A stretch of 64,000 nucleotides of DNA from Halorussus sp. MSC15.2 (lineage in GTDB: Archaea > Halobacteriota > Halobacteria > Halobacteriales > Haladaptataceae). The stretch is from contig NZ_VSLZ01000001.1 in NCBI RefSeq assembly GCF_010747475.1, positions 682,001 through 746,000 on the forward strand, read 5' to 3'. Shown in pieces: positions 38,206 to 47,454 of this stretch. Both the position numbers and the translations under genes were made by a program. Below the pieces are notes generated by a model. That model did no database searches. It saw nothing but the letters and a program-made list of their open reading frames with translations, and was not told the origin of the DNA. Every line of letters starts with the position of its first letter. Position 1 is the stretch's first letter.

Positions 38206-38991
38206 ATGGCCGAATCACCGCGAACGAATCGCCTCCGCCGTCTCCTCGACGGCGACGACGTGGCGCTCGGCGTCCTCGACAACACGTACAGTCCGACGCT
38301 CGTGGAGTTCTACGGCGAACTCGGTCTCGACTTCGTCTGGACCGACCTCGAACACGCCGGGCCGAGTCCGTGGGACGGCGAGCGACTCGACGACCTGCTC
38401 CGGGCCGCCGACGCGACGGACATCGAACTGCTGGTGCGGATTCCGTCGCCCGACCCCGCGCTCGTGCGGAAGGCCCTCGACGCCGGCGTCCGCAACCTCT
38501 TCGTCTCGCGGGTCGAGACGGCCGAGGAGGTCCGGCGAGCGGTCCGCGCCTCCCGGTTCCGGTACGACGGCGACGCGGGCGACCGGGGGTTCGCCAACCC
38601 GCGCGCGAGTCGCTGGGGGACTGCCGACGACTACGTCCGGACCGAGGACGAGGAGACGCTCGTCGGCGTGACGATAGAGAACCGGACTGCGCTCGACAAC
38701 CTCGACGAGATTCTCGACGTGCCCGAACTCGGCTTCGCGTTCGTCGGCCCGCTCGACCTCGCGGTGTCGTTCGGCCACCCCGGCGAACCGAACCATCAGG
38801 AGGTTCAGGACGCCGTGGCGGAGATAGAGCGGGCGAGCATCGACGCCGGAGTCCCGCTCGGCGGACTCGGGTTCGGAATGGCGGACGTGAACGAGAAGGC
38901 CGACTCGGGGTACCAAATACTGAACCTCGGTAGTACGACGGGAGCGGTCAAGCAAGTGGTCACGTCGTGGCTCGACGACTACGACGGGTGA
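38206..38991 (+). CDS. HpcH/HpaI aldolase/citrate lyase family protein
   Basis: A 261-residue class II pyruvate aldolase-like barrel. Motifs: LGVLDNTYSPTLVEFYGELG, DFVWTDLEHAG (the D-x-E-H-(G/A) core), LLVRIPSPD, FVSRVETAEE, FVGPLDLAVSFGHPGEP. Metal-binding Glu and Asp residues appear kept, but the E-H-A variant differs from the usual E-H-G. Cleaves or forms 4-hydroxy-2-oxoacid-type bonds; the natural substrate is unknown. Flanked by two paralogous small helical genes. Confidence 0.88.
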   Translation: MAESPRTNRLRRLLDGDDVALGVLDNTYSPTLVEFYGELGLDFVWTDLEHAGPSPWDGERLDDLLRAADATDIELLVRIPSPDPALVRKALDAGVRNLFVSRVETAEEVRRAVRASRFRYDGDAGDRGFANPRASRWGTADDYVRTEDEETLVGVTIENRTALDNLDEILDVPELGFAFVGPLDLAVSFGHPGEPNHQEVQDAVAEIERASIDAGVPLGGLGFGMADVNEKADSGYQILNLGSTTGAVKQVVTSWLDDYDG

Positions 38992-39093
38992 GAGCGCGGC
39001 CACCACGCGGACGTCGACGGTGAATTTAGCAGTCGGCGACCACCGTCGGCCCGCAGGAATATTGGGTTCGATGTCCAACAGCCGTTGTCCCAT

Positions 39094-39393
39094 ATGAGTA
39101 CACCAGCAGACCACTTCGAGACCGCACTCGACGAGTCGAGCGACGCGGCGGCCCGCGAACGAGCTATCGGCGAACTCGAAACCGCCAACGAGTGCGACAG
39201 ACTCGCGGACCTCGCCCGCGAGGACGACCTCGACGAGACGTATCGAGAACAGGCGCTCTCCGGTCTCGCACATCCCCAGTGCAAGTCGATGTTGCGCCAA
39301 GTCGCCGAAGACGGAGACCTCCCGGAGTCGCTGCGCGACCGGGCCGAGACGCTCCTCGAAGACACGCCGGACGACTCCGGGGCGGGTCCGTAG
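39094..39393 (+). CDS. Small HEAT-like helical protein (paralogue of 37807-38079)
   Basis: A 99-residue helical protein: MSTPADHFETALDESSDAAA, RERAIGELETANECDRLADL, REQALSGLAHPQCKSML, SLRDRAETLLED. The matching ECDRLADLA and SL-x(2)-A-E-TLL segments show common ancestry with the protein on the other side of the aldolase gene. The gene follows the aldolase by about 100 bases on the same strand. Confidence 0.75.
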   Translation: MSTPADHFETALDESSDAAARERAIGELETANECDRLADLAREDDLDETYREQALSGLAHPQCKSMLRQVAEDGDLPESLRDRAETLLEDTPDDSGAGP

Positions 39394-39499
39394 CGGTTTC
39401 TCTGCCGACTGTTTCGGACGACGTACTGAAACGTCGGTACCGGAGTCGTGAATCGTCGCGCGAAAAAGGGAAGAGCGTTCGTTACTTCTGAGACCGGAG

Positions 39500-40969
39500 C
39501 TATCCGAACATCTCGCGCATCATCGGGTGCATCTCCATCAACTGCTCTTCGGCAATCTCCTCGTAGAGCTTGTACGTGATGGAGACCGTCAGCAGCAGGC
39601 CCGTTCCGGAGACGCCGCCGATGGTGCCGAGCATGTTCGCCAGCACGGCCAGCAGGCCAACGAGCGCACCGCCGATGACGGTGACCTGCGGGATGTAGCG
39701 CTCCATGACCTTCTCGATGACGCCGGTGTTCTGGCGGAAGCCGGGAATCTGCATCCCGGAGTTCTGAATCTGCTTGGCGGTCGCCTCCGGTCCCATGTCG
39801 GTGGTCTCCACCCAGAAGACCGCGAAGATGGCACCGCCGACGACCATGAACGTCAGGTCGATGAGGACCCGGAGGATGACCTGCCACGGCTCCTGCCCGA
39901 TGGTCCCGGCCCACCACATCCATTGGCTCGGTTTCTGAATCGGTGCGAGGTAGTAGAACAGCCCGCCGGTGGGCGTCCCCTGCGAGTACGTCCCGAGCCA
40001 GTTGGGCATCCCGCTCGCGCCGAGCTGGTTGTAGAGGATGCGGCCGAGGAACTGGAGGTTGGCCTGGAGCGCCCGGACGAGAATCATCGGCAGGACGCTG
40101 GCGTAGATGAGCTTCACGGGGAAGCGACCCCGAGCGCCCTTGACGCGGGCGTGGCTCAGGGGAATCTCGACCCGGACGCTCTCGGCGTACACGACGACGG
40201 CGAAGATGAGGACCGTCGTGACGAGCGCGATGACGTCACCGTCGCCGATGAGCAGGTACTGAATCCCGCTCGCTGTCAACAGCGACGGTACGTTCTGAGC
40301 GCTTCCGGTAATCAGCCCTATCCACGTCGGGATGAGACCAGTGCGTCCCGGGAGGCTCGGCCACGCGAACAGACCGCCGAGGAGCTTCTGGCTGACCCCG
40401 GCGATGATGAATAGACCGATACCACTCCCGACACCCCACTTGCTGATTATCTCGTCCATGAACAGGACGAGGATGCCGCCGACCGCGATTTGGGCGAAGA
40501 TGAGCCACTTGACGCCCATCGTACCGAACGGGAGACTCTGGGCGACCTGCGGGTCCACCTGCAGGAAGCCGCCGGCGAACACCATCGGCAGGCCCGTCAG
40601 GAAAATCATCGCGACCACCAGCACCTTCTGGAGACCCTGATAGAGCACTTGGTCCCGGGGGTCGTCAGTGTCGAGTCCGAGCAGGTCCGCGCCGCCAAGC
40701 AACTGGAGGACGATGGATGCGGTGACGATTGGACCGATGCCCAGTTGGAGGACAGTACCCTGATTGCCTGCCAGAATCGAACGGAACTGACCGAAGGCGT
40801 CCGGACCTCCGATGTTGACCCCGTACAGGAAGACGTTCGTGAGGAAGAAATACAGAACCAACACGCCCGCGGTCCATCCAAGCTTCCGCTTGAACGGAAC
40901 GTGGCCCTCCGGACGCCTCACGGATGGCATCCGGGTGAGTACTGGTTCTGCTGCTTCTTTCCAACTCAT
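39500..40969 (-). CDS. secY: Preprotein translocase subunit SecY
   Basis: Central 489-residue channel subunit of the archaeal Sec translocon, with ten membrane helices. The N-terminal MSWKEAAEPVLTRMPSVRRP and the PFKRKLGWTAGVLVLYF helix match haloarchaeal SecY; internal landmarks are GSGIGLFIIAGVSQKLLGGL, AVVVYAESVRVEIPLSHARV and the C-terminal YKLYEEIAEEQLMEMHPMM. In related genomes secY directly follows rpl15; here about 3.2 kb and four genes separate them. ATG 40969 is used in preference to 40978 (MRY). Confidence 0.97.
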   Translation of the reverse strand: MSWKEAAEPVLTRMPSVRRPEGHVPFKRKLGWTAGVLVLYFFLTNVFLYGVNIGGPDAFGQFRSILAGNQGTVLQLGIGPIVTASIVLQLLGGADLLGLDTDDPRDQVLYQGLQKVLVVAMIFLTGLPMVFAGGFLQVDPQVAQSLPFGTMGVKWLIFAQIAVGGILVLFMDEIISKWGVGSGIGLFIIAGVSQKLLGGLFAWPSLPGRTGLIPTWIGLITGSAQNVPSLLTASGIQYLLIGDGDVIALVTTVLIFAVVVYAESVRVEIPLSHARVKGARGRFPVKLIYASVLPMILVRALQANLQFLGRILYNQLGASGMPNWLGTYSQGTPTGGLFYYLAPIQKPSQWMWWAGTIGQEPWQVILRVLIDLTFMVVGGAIFAVFWVETTDMGPEATAKQIQNSGMQIPGFRQNTGVIEKVMERYIPQVTVIGGALVGLLAVLANMLGTIGGVSGTGLLLTVSITYKLYEEIAEEQLMEMHPMMREMFG

Positions 40970-41137
40970 ATATCGCAATACATCGGACGGGGGCTTGTAT
41001 GTGCTTCGCTTTGAACCACGGCACGAGCGTGACGAAATACCACGGCCGTCCGACGGACGAGGGCGTTTGGCACGCCGTCGGTTCGACCGGATATCGGATG
41101 CGAGTGCTTTTCCCGTTCACCGGACCTACCCGAGTTC

Positions 41138-41839
41138 GTGAACGACATCTGGGACTCGGACGACGACCGAACCGCGGACGACTCGACCGGCGACGGCGAG
41201 GACAGGTCCGCCGAGGACGCGGCGACTTCGGAAGACGGTCGGGCCACCGACGACGAACGGAGCTACCGCGTACTGGACGCCCCCGAAGACGGCGGGGTTC
41301 GACTGCTTGACCGCCAGACCTTCGAACCGGTCGTCACCGCCGAGACGGGCCACGACGCGCCGGTCGAAGACCTCCGGCCGGGATACCTCGTCGATGCCGA
41401 CCTCGACTGGACGAGACCGGAGCCGACGGTCCAGTCGCTCTCGGTGCGACGCCCGACGCTGTACGTCTTCGCCGACGGCGTCGAACCGATGTTCGAGGCG
41501 GCCCGCGAGACGTGGACCGACGCGCGCGCCGCCGGCGACTCCATGAACAGCCGCGTGACCAGAAATACCGACAACGAGGTCAACGGCGTCCTCTACGTGT
41601 TCGCCGAGGACCCGACTAACGGTACGTTCGAGGCGTTCCGAGACGGGACGCGACCGCTCGAACCGCTGGTCGATAGGGTGAACGAGCGCGAGGGCGCTAC
41701 GTCACGGGAAGTGTTCGTGCTTCGACCCGAAGGCGGGGAGTTCGTCGTCGTCACCATCGCGCTCCAGAAGGGCGGGCAGTTCGCCGACACGCTCCGGGAG
41801 ACGTACGACGCGTCGCGGCCGTCCGAACCGCTCGAATAG
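41138..41839 (+). CDS. Haloarchaeal DUF6663-like protein
   Basis: A 233-residue acidic protein. Residues 1-40 are disordered and Asp-rich, then SYRVLDAPEDGGVRLLDRQT, LRPGYLVDADLDWT, ADGVEPMFEAARETW, NGVLYVFAEDPTNGTFEAFR. From memory it resembles DUF6663. The start is GTG 41138, as no closer ATG precedes the conserved region. First of the genes that interrupt rpl15 and secY. Confidence 0.65.
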   Translation: MNDIWDSDDDRTADDSTGDGEDRSAEDAATSEDGRATDDERSYRVLDAPEDGGVRLLDRQTFEPVVTAETGHDAPVEDLRPGYLVDADLDWTRPEPTVQSLSVRRPTLYVFADGVEPMFEAARETWTDARAAGDSMNSRVTRNTDNEVNGVLYVFAEDPTNGTFEAFRDGTRPLEPLVDRVNEREGATSREVFVLRPEGGEFVVVTIALQKGGQFADTLRETYDASRPSEPLE

Positions 41840-41895
41840 CCGTGGACTGCTCTCGTGACGCCGTGGCTCCACGTCTGGGTCTCGCGCTCCCGCCA

Positions 41896-42546
41896 TCAGT
41901 CGTTCCCGAGGAGGACCGCTCCGAGAACCCGACGCTCGCCGCGGCGCAGTATTTCGCTCGCGGTGGACTTGTCGATTTCCAGCGTCTCCGCGAGGTCGGC
42001 CAGCGTACACTCGCGAGGCACCTCGAAGTAACCCTCGCGGAGCGCCGCGTTGAGACACTCTCGCTGGCGGTCGGTCAACAGGCCGCCGTGACCGGTTAGC
42101 CCGCCCTCGCGGTCGGTCCGACTGTCCGTCTCGTCGCCGGTCTCGACCACTGACAGGAGGTCGTAGTCGAAGGCGCTCTCGTCCAGCGCGGTTCCGACCG
42201 CTTCGAACTGCTCGCGGGTCGCGGTCAGGTCGAACTCGAAGCGCCCGTCGGTGACGACGACGGGGAACTCCGGCGGGAGTGACGACCGGCCCAGAAAGTC
42301 GTAGAGTCGCTGGTCGGTCACTTCGTACTGGGCGAGCGTGCGCTCGTCGGCGGTGTAGAGCAGGTCGTACGCGACGACGTCTGGGTGGGACCGAATCGCC
42401 TCGCTCGCCGACACCGCCTCGTCGCCGACGATTTCGCCCAGTTCCATCGCTCGGTCGTCGACCGGAACGCCGGTGAGCAGTCGAAACGTCGCGTCCGGGA
42501 ACGACCGCGAGACCGTCGAAATCCAAGAGTCCTCGGGGAGCGCCAT
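41896..42546 (-). CDS. HTH-10 (bacterio-opsin activator-like) transcriptional regulator
   Basis: A 216-residue regulator. N-terminal sensor region MALPEDSWISTVSRSFPDAT; C-terminal HTH-10: LTDRQRECLNAALREGYFEV, RECTLADLAETLEIDKSTAS, EILRRGERRVLGAVL. ATG 42546 is chosen over 42627, because the extra 27 residues are basic and lie in the divergent spacer. Neighbours are the convergent DUF6663-like gene and the divergent DUF4188 gene, a plausible target. Confidence 0.9.
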   Translation of the reverse strand: MALPEDSWISTVSRSFPDATFRLLTGVPVDDRAMELGEIVGDEAVSASEAIRSHPDVVAYDLLYTADERTLAQYEVTDQRLYDFLGRSSLPPEFPVVVTDGRFEFDLTATREQFEAVGTALDESAFDYDLLSVVETGDETDSRTDREGGLTGHGGLLTDRQRECLNAALREGYFEVPRECTLADLAETLEIDKSTASEILRRGERRVLGAVLLGND

Positions 42547-42659
42547 CCGGAACCGCCCTCGAATCACGGCGACTCTCCGCTCGTCGTCGCGTCGTTTCGT
42601 CGCGCCGCCCCCAACATGTTGGTGCAAGCTCTATCGACCAGCGGCATAAATCCCCGTGT

Positions 42660-43217
42660 ATGACCGATTCGTCTCACGGGACGCCCGACGAGGGCCGAAT
42701 TCACACCGAGCGAACGACTGCGCAACTGGACGGCGAGTTCGTCGTGTTCGTCATCGGGATGCGGCTCAACCGTCTGTGGAAGGTCCACAAGTGGCTCCCG
42801 GTGGCGGCGGCGATGCCTCGGATGCTCCGGGAACTCGACGCCGACCCGGAGTCCGGTCTCCTACACCACGAGAGCCTGTTCGGATGGCGACTCCTCGTCT
42901 CGGTGCAGTACTGGGACTCCTTCGAGGAGCTTCGAGCCTACGCGCGGGACCTCGACCGGGAACACGTCCCGGCGTGGGCGTCGTACAACGAGTCGAGCGC
43001 CGGCACCGGCGACGTCGGCATCTTCCACGAGACGTACGTGGTCGAGGGCGACGACTACGAGAGCCTCTACAGCGACATGCCGCAGTTCGGTCTCGGGGCG
43101 GCCGGACGGCTCCGCTGGGCCGACGACGAGGCCGAAACCGCGGGCAAGCGACTCGGGGTAGCCGACGACGACCTGCTGGTCGGCGACGACGGACGCGTCG
43201 GCCAACGCGACCGATAG
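42660..43217 (+). CDS. DUF4188 (monooxygenase-like) protein
   Basis: A 185-residue DUF4188 protein, a dimeric alpha/beta-barrel-like fold related to heme-degrading or antibiotic-monooxygenase families. Landmarks: FVVFVIGMRLNRLWKVHKWL, QYWDSFEELRAYARDLDREH, VPAWASYNE, VGIFHETYVV. The C-terminal 40 residues are acidic. It is divergent from the HTH-10 regulator across about 110 bases. Not clearly part of the ribosomal gene set. Confidence 0.85.
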   Translation: MTDSSHGTPDEGRIHTERTTAQLDGEFVVFVIGMRLNRLWKVHKWLPVAAAMPRMLRELDADPESGLLHHESLFGWRLLVSVQYWDSFEELRAYARDLDREHVPAWASYNESSAGTGDVGIFHETYVVEGDDYESLYSDMPQFGLGAAGRLRWADDEAETAGKRLGVADDDLLVGDDGRVGQRDR

Positions 43218-43284
43218 CTCTCGGCGAGCGAGGTCGGCGACGAGGCTCAGGCGCTACAGACTCTGTGGAGGTCGTCCAGACACT

Positions 43285-43905
43285 CTATCTCCCACGTGGC
43301 CAGACGTTGAGTTCCCAGTCGCGGCGGTGGGGTCGTCGGATGAACGCGGAGTCGATGCCCGCGTTCTCGGCGGCCCGGATGTCGGACTCGTTGTCGCCGA
43401 CGAACAGCGCCGAGTCGGCGTCCAAGTCCGACAGCGCCCGGTCGATGTAGTGGGAGTTGGGCTTCCGGCGGTCGAGGCTCTTGATGGTCGCCTCGCGGCC
43501 GTACGCTGTCTCGAACATGTGCGAGACGTCGAAGTGGTCGAGGAGGAAGTCGACCGTCTCCTGCTGGTTCGAACTCACGATGCCCATCGAGGCGTCGAGG
43601 TCACCCAGCGTGTGGATGTCGTCGTAGGGCGTCTTGCGCCCCTCGCGGGCCTCCATCTGCTGGGCGCGCGAGGCGGTGCTGTCGAGGGCCTTCCAGAACG
43701 TCTTCGGCGCGAGGTCGTACTCGTTACAAATTTCGTCGACTCTGCCGGGGGTCGCTCCCACGGTCATGTCGTCGACGTGGTCGGGGTCCGGGTCGGTCAC
43801 GTCGAACTTGGCGAACGTCTCCAGGGTGGCGTCCCGGAGAACATCGAAGCTCGTGCGACCGACGAGGACACCGTCGTTGTCGAAGACGACGGTATCGTAG
43901 GTCAT
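43285..43905 (-). CDS. HAD-family hydrolase (phosphoglycolate phosphatase-like)
   Basis: A 206-residue haloacid-dehalogenase hydrolase. Motif I: VVFDNDGVLVG (Asp nucleophile, D-N-D). Motif II: MGIVSSNQQETVDFL. Motif III Lys in IKSLDRRKPNSHY. Motif IV: LFVGDNESDIRAAENAG. A cap domain occupies about residues 20-90. Likely a phosphatase on a small phospho-compound. It lies between rpl15 and the DUF4188 gene, on the ribosomal strand. Confidence 0.92.
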   Translation of the reverse strand: MTYDTVVFDNDGVLVGRTSFDVLRDATLETFAKFDVTDPDPDHVDDMTVGATPGRVDEICNEYDLAPKTFWKALDSTASRAQQMEAREGRKTPYDDIHTLGDLDASMGIVSSNQQETVDFLLDHFDVSHMFETAYGREATIKSLDRRKPNSHYIDRALSDLDADSALFVGDNESDIRAAENAGIDSAFIRRPHRRDWELNVWPRGR

Positions 43906-44152
43906 AGTTGTTGATAGGGGGGCGGAGTGATAAGTGTTTCAGTCACACCCCAAGTCAGAACGACGCCAACGCCACGCCTCAGGCGGCGAGGGGCGCGTTG
44001 CCGGTCGGTTCCCGTCCGACGTACGTCGTCCCGAATCGGAAGAAACCGAGGTCTCCCCTCCGAATGTCGAGATTATCTGATTTCCGTCGGCACATGGACC
44101 CGACGCTGTCCGGTCGGAGAACGGAAAAGAACCGCAAAACCGCAGACCGCGA
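43906..44152. other. Intergenic region, no gene recognised
   Basis: About 250 bases upstream of the HAD gene and downstream of rpl15. The open frames here are shadows without acidic composition. The AT-rich part near 43908-43935 (ggggcggagtgataagtgttt) is the likely HAD promoter; the rest may be the 3' untranslated end of the ribosomal operon. Confidence 0.4.
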
Positions 44153-44638
44153 TTACTCGTCGTCGTCCGAGTCGGCTTCTTCCTCGTCGGCCTCTTCGGC
44201 GCGGTCGCTGAGGACGGCGTCGCCGCCTTCCTCCTCGATGAGTTCGACCGCACTCGCCGAGAACGCGTCGGCGGTCACTTCGAGCTGGTTGCGGACCTGA
44301 CCGTCGCCGAGAACCTTCACGGCGTCGGCCTCCCAGCCGTCCTCGACCACGTCGCGGGCATCGACGCGGTAGCCGAAGTCGGTCTCCTCGGCGACGCCGT
44401 CGGCGGCCAGCAGGGCCGCGTCCTCGTCGAGCTTCTGGACGGTGACGGTCAGAATCTCGTCCTTGACCTTCTCCGGTCGGGAGAAGCCGTGTTTGCCGAG
44501 CGGTTCGTAGTTGTGGAACTCGTGTTTGGCGCGACCCGCGCGTCCGCGTCCGCCGCGGTGACCGGCACCGCGCCGGTTCTTGTGACTACCGCCGCCGTGC
44601 GTGCGGGAGCCGCGTTGTCGTCGTTTCTTGTCGGTCAT
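44153..44638 (-). CDS. rpl15: 50S ribosomal protein L15
   Basis: L15p, 161 residues, large-subunit protein linking several 23S rRNA domains. The Gly/Arg-rich N-terminus (KKRRQRGSRTHGGGSHKNRR) and GAGHRGGRGRAGRAKHEFHN are typical; the C-terminal acidic tail (about 15 residues) is halophilic. Last gene of the ribosomal block, two bases after rpl30. In other haloarchaea secY follows here. Confidence 0.96.
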   Translation of the reverse strand: MTDKKRRQRGSRTHGGGSHKNRRGAGHRGGRGRAGRAKHEFHNYEPLGKHGFSRPEKVKDEILTVTVQKLDEDAALLAADGVAEETDFGYRVDARDVVEDGWEADAVKVLGDGQVRNQLEVTADAFSASAVELIEEEGGDAVLSDRAEEADEEEADSDDDE

Positions 44639-44640
44639 GG

Positions 44641-45105
44641 TTATCGCATCGCCTTCAGGAGCGAATCGATTTCCTCGGTGTCGTGCTTGCCGAGTTGGCC
44701 ACCCTCCTTGGTGGGGTGCTTGAGTCCGTCGTGGCCGCCCCGCGGCGGGTGAAGACGGAGAACCGGGGAGAGACCCTGCTCGCGCAGCGTCGTCTCTTCG
44801 TCCAACAGCGCCGCCGCGAGGTCGGCTACGTCGTCGTAGTCGGTCTCGTCGGCGACCCACTCGTCGTCGATGTCCGCGGAGCCTTCGAGCGGTTCGGCGC
44901 GGCGTTCGATGAGCGTCTCCAGGACGTCCTGGCTCGGCTCACCGTACGCGGTGTAGTCGTTGACCTTGGTAATCATCCCGCGGTAGGCGTCGGTGTCCTG
45001 AACGAGCGTGGCGTGGTTCACGCGGTGGAGGTTCAGCATCTCCAGCGTGTCCTGCGTATCGCCGCTCATGTCCACCTCACCGCGAATCTGGACGACAGCC
45101 TTCAT
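44641..45105 (-). CDS. rpl30: 50S ribosomal protein L30
   Basis: L30p, 154 residues, the long archaeal/eukaryotic form ([31 protein letters not shown]). The C-terminal extension LRLHPPRGGHDGLKHPTKEG is characteristic of archaeal L30. Its ATG overlaps the rps5 stop by one base. Confidence 0.97.
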   Translation of the reverse strand: MKAVVQIRGEVDMSGDTQDTLEMLNLHRVNHATLVQDTDAYRGMITKVNDYTAYGEPSQDVLETLIERRAEPLEGSADIDDEWVADETDYDDVADLAAALLDEETTLREQGLSPVLRLHPPRGGHDGLKHPTKEGGQLGKHDTEEIDSLLKAMR

Positions 45106-45749
45106 TACTCGGCCACCTCCTCGAAGTCGGACGTCTGGCCTCGCGGGCCGCGCGACTCGGCGGCGTTCTCGAGGGCGTTGTAGGTCGCCTTGGCGAGGTT
45201 GAGCGTGGTCCGGGTGTTGCCGTGACTCTTGGTCCAAGCGTTCTCGACGCCGCCCAGTTCCAGAATCTTCCGGACGGTGTCGGTCGCCGCGAGTCCGAGT
45301 CCGGTCGGGGCCGGAATCAGTTCGACCTCGACGCTCCCCGCCTTGCCCTTCGTTCGGCGGGCCAGCGAGTGCGGTCGTTCGCTTCGGTCTTCCCACGACC
45401 CCGCGCCGCGGTTGACGTGAATCAGATTCAGCTTGGCGATGTCGATGGCCTTCTGGATGGCACCGCCGACCTGGTCGTCGCGGCCCTCGGCGTAGCCGAC
45501 GTAACCGTCGCGGTTGCCGATGGCGACGACGCAGCGGAACTTCACGCGGCGACCGGAGTCGGTCATGCGCTGGACCATGTTGATGTCCAGCACCTCGTCT
45601 TCCAGTCCCGGCAGCAGCTGGTCGACCAGCTCGGACTCCTTCAGCGGGAGTCCGGAGTTGAGGGCTTCCTCCATCGTGTCGATGTCGCCCTCGGCGACTT
45701 TGCGGCCGAGACGGGTCTGGGGTTCCCAGCCGTCGTGGTTAGCACACAT
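45105..45749 (-). CDS. rps5: 30S ribosomal protein S5
   Basis: S5p (S2 in eukaryotes), 214 residues, decoding-site accuracy protein. Landmarks: [20 protein letters not shown], the double-stranded-RNA-binding fold with [20 protein letters not shown], and the loop [20 protein letters not shown]. Spaced three bases from rpl18. Confidence 0.97.
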   Translation of the reverse strand: MCANHDGWEPQTRLGRKVAEGDIDTMEEALNSGLPLKESELVDQLLPGLEDEVLDINMVQRMTDSGRRVKFRCVVAIGNRDGYVGYAEGRDDQVGGAIQKAIDIAKLNLIHVNRGAGSWEDRSERPHSLARRTKGKAGSVEVELIPAPTGLGLAATDTVRKILELGGVENAWTKSHGNTRTTLNLAKATYNALENAAESRGPRGQTSDFEEVAE

Positions 45750-45752
45750 ACG

Positions 45753-46304
45753 TTAGTCCTCCATGATGGTTTCTCGCACTTCGTCGAAGTGCTCGGGTAG
45801 TTCGGTGGCGTCGAAGTCCCCGCTGTAGAGCGGTTCGTCCAACTGCTCGGCGTACTCGGCGATGTGTTCGCCGCGGTTACGCGACCAGTCGGCCAGCACG
45901 CTGTCGTTGTGGGGGACGTCGAGTCCTGCGTCGATAGCGCCTTCCTGCACTGCGAATACTTTACCTCCGGGTGTTGCGGTGTTGAGACCGATGTCGAGGA
46001 CTGCCTCCTCGAGTCCGGCGTCGAGCGCTCGCTTCCCGGCCAGCAGCCCCGTGAGGTACGCACTGGGGAGGTTGCCCGTGGGGGCTTCCCAGCCGTACTC
46101 CTCGAGGTCGCCGGAGAAGGCGCTCGCAACAGTCTCGTCGCCGTCGGGACCCATCGTGACCAGCTGCGCCCTGATGTGCTGGTTGCTCTTACGAGCGACC
46201 AGCCGGGGCTTGCCCGATTTCAACAGGCGCAACCTCTGATGGTAGTCAGTCCGGACCTCGCGGCGGCGGCGCATCGGCACCGTGTATCGTGGTCCTGTTG
46301 CCAT
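45753..46304 (-). CDS. rpl18: 50S ribosomal protein L18
   Basis: L18p (L5 family in eukaryotes), 183 residues; binds 5S rRNA. Landmarks: MATGPRYTVPMRRRREVRTD, YHQRLRLLKSGKPRLVARKS, NLPSAYLTGLLAGKRAL, GKVFAVQEGAIDAGL. The length is the archaeal form. Confidence 0.97.
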   Translation of the reverse strand: MATGPRYTVPMRRRREVRTDYHQRLRLLKSGKPRLVARKSNQHIRAQLVTMGPDGDETVASAFSGDLEEYGWEAPTGNLPSAYLTGLLAGKRALDAGLEEAVLDIGLNTATPGGKVFAVQEGAIDAGLDVPHNDSVLADWSRNRGEHIAEYAEQLDEPLYSGDFDATELPEHFDEVRETIMED

Positions 46305-46306
46305 TG

Positions 46307-46747
46307 TTAGTAGTTACTCTCGATGTAGTTCAGCAGGTACTGGACGCTACGGAACTCCCCGCCTTTCGCCTTGTCGTAGAGGTCGCGATACTGCGACTGG
46401 GTAATCTCACCCTCGGCGCGGAGTTCGCGGAGCTTCGTTCGCTGCGCGCGAATCGTCTGCTGCCACTGTTCCTTTCGCTGTTGGCGGCCGCCCGACTTCC
46501 CCTTGCGGGTGCCAGCGCCGGTCTGGTGACCGTAGTCGCGCTTGGCCTTGCGTTTGCGGGCACGGCCGCGGGAGTTGCCTTTCTTCTCTTCGGCTCGAAT
46601 CGAGCCGTCGTCGACGAGTTCGCGGATGTCCTCGCGGGTAATCGCCTCCGCGATGGCTCCCTGCGCGTCCGGGTCGAACCAGACGCGGCTCTCGCCGACG
46701 TCGAGGACGTCCGACGCGAGTCGCTTCTGTGCGCTCAGGTCAGTCAT
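46307..46747 (-). CDS. rpl19e: 50S ribosomal protein L19e
   Basis: L19e, 146 residues, present only in archaea and eukaryotes. Landmarks: [55 protein letters not shown], and a long basic helix with REQWQ-like spacing near the C-terminus. Start overlaps the rpl32e stop by four bases. Confidence 0.97.
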   Translation of the reverse strand: MTDLSAQKRLASDVLDVGESRVWFDPDAQGAIAEAITREDIRELVDDGSIRAEEKKGNSRGRARKRKAKRDYGHQTGAGTRKGKSGGRQQRKEQWQQTIRAQRTKLRELRAEGEITQSQYRDLYDKAKGGEFRSVQYLLNYIESNY

Positions 46748-47451
46748 TCTTCGACCTCCACTTCGACGTAGGTCGGGTTGAGGACGCGAATCCCGTTCTC
46801 TTCGGCCTGTTCCTCGATGCGCTCGCGCTTGCGGGCACCGACCTTCGAGGCGATGCGGACCGCTTCGCGGTCGCCGTCGACGCCTTCGAGGTCGTCGGTG
46901 TTGTGAACGCGGACTTCCTCGAAGCCGCTGGGGTGCTTGCCGCGCACCGCTTTCGGCGTTCGGAAGCCGGCCTCGACCGTGTCGCCCTTGCCCTTGACGC
47001 CGCGGCGCTGCTTCGAGAGCGTCCCCTTGGGACGTCGCCACGACTTCGGCGTGCGCTTCTTCTTGTGGTAGTCCTGCCGGTTGAACTGCGGCTTACCGAC
47101 GCGCTTGCGCTGCGTGAGGAGTTCCTCTTCGCGCTCGGTGAGGTCGGGGGTCTTGTTGACCAGCCCTCGGGGCTGGAGTTCCGTCTCGACCTCCGTCTCG
47201 TCTTCCGCAGCCTCTTCCGGTTCCTCCTCCTCGATTTCGGCCTCGGTCTCCTCTTCGACTTCGAGACCGCCGACGTCGGCCTTGATGCGGGCCGCGAGGG
47301 CGTTCCCGATGCCTTCGACCTCGGCGAGATCGTCTTGACTCGCGGCCTTCACGTCCTCGACGGACGAGAGACCGGCGTCGCGGAGTGCGTCGGCTTTGCT
47401 CGCGCCGACACCGCTGATGTCTTCGAGTTCTTGGGGTTCGTCGTCTGCCAT
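46744..47451 (-). CDS. rpl32e: 50S ribosomal protein L32e with helix-hairpin-helix N-terminus
   Basis: L32e, 235 residues, longer than most because of an N-terminal extension. Residues 1-65 look like helix-hairpin-helix repeats ([40 protein letters not shown]), followed by a 30-residue Glu-rich linker and then the L32e core from about residue 115 ([46 protein letters not shown]). Fusion to HhH is known in haloarchaea. Confidence 0.96.
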   Translation of the reverse strand: MADDEPQELEDISGVGASKADALRDAGLSSVEDVKAASQDDLAEVEGIGNALAARIKADVGGLEVEEETEAEIEEEEPEEAAEDETEVETELQPRGLVNKTPDLTEREEELLTQRKRVGKPQFNRQDYHKKKRTPKSWRRPKGTLSKQRRGVKGKGDTVEAGFRTPKAVRGKHPSGFEEVRVHNTDDLEGVDGDREAVRIASKVGARKRERIEEQAEENGIRVLNPTYVEVEVEE

Positions 47452-47454
47452 CCG

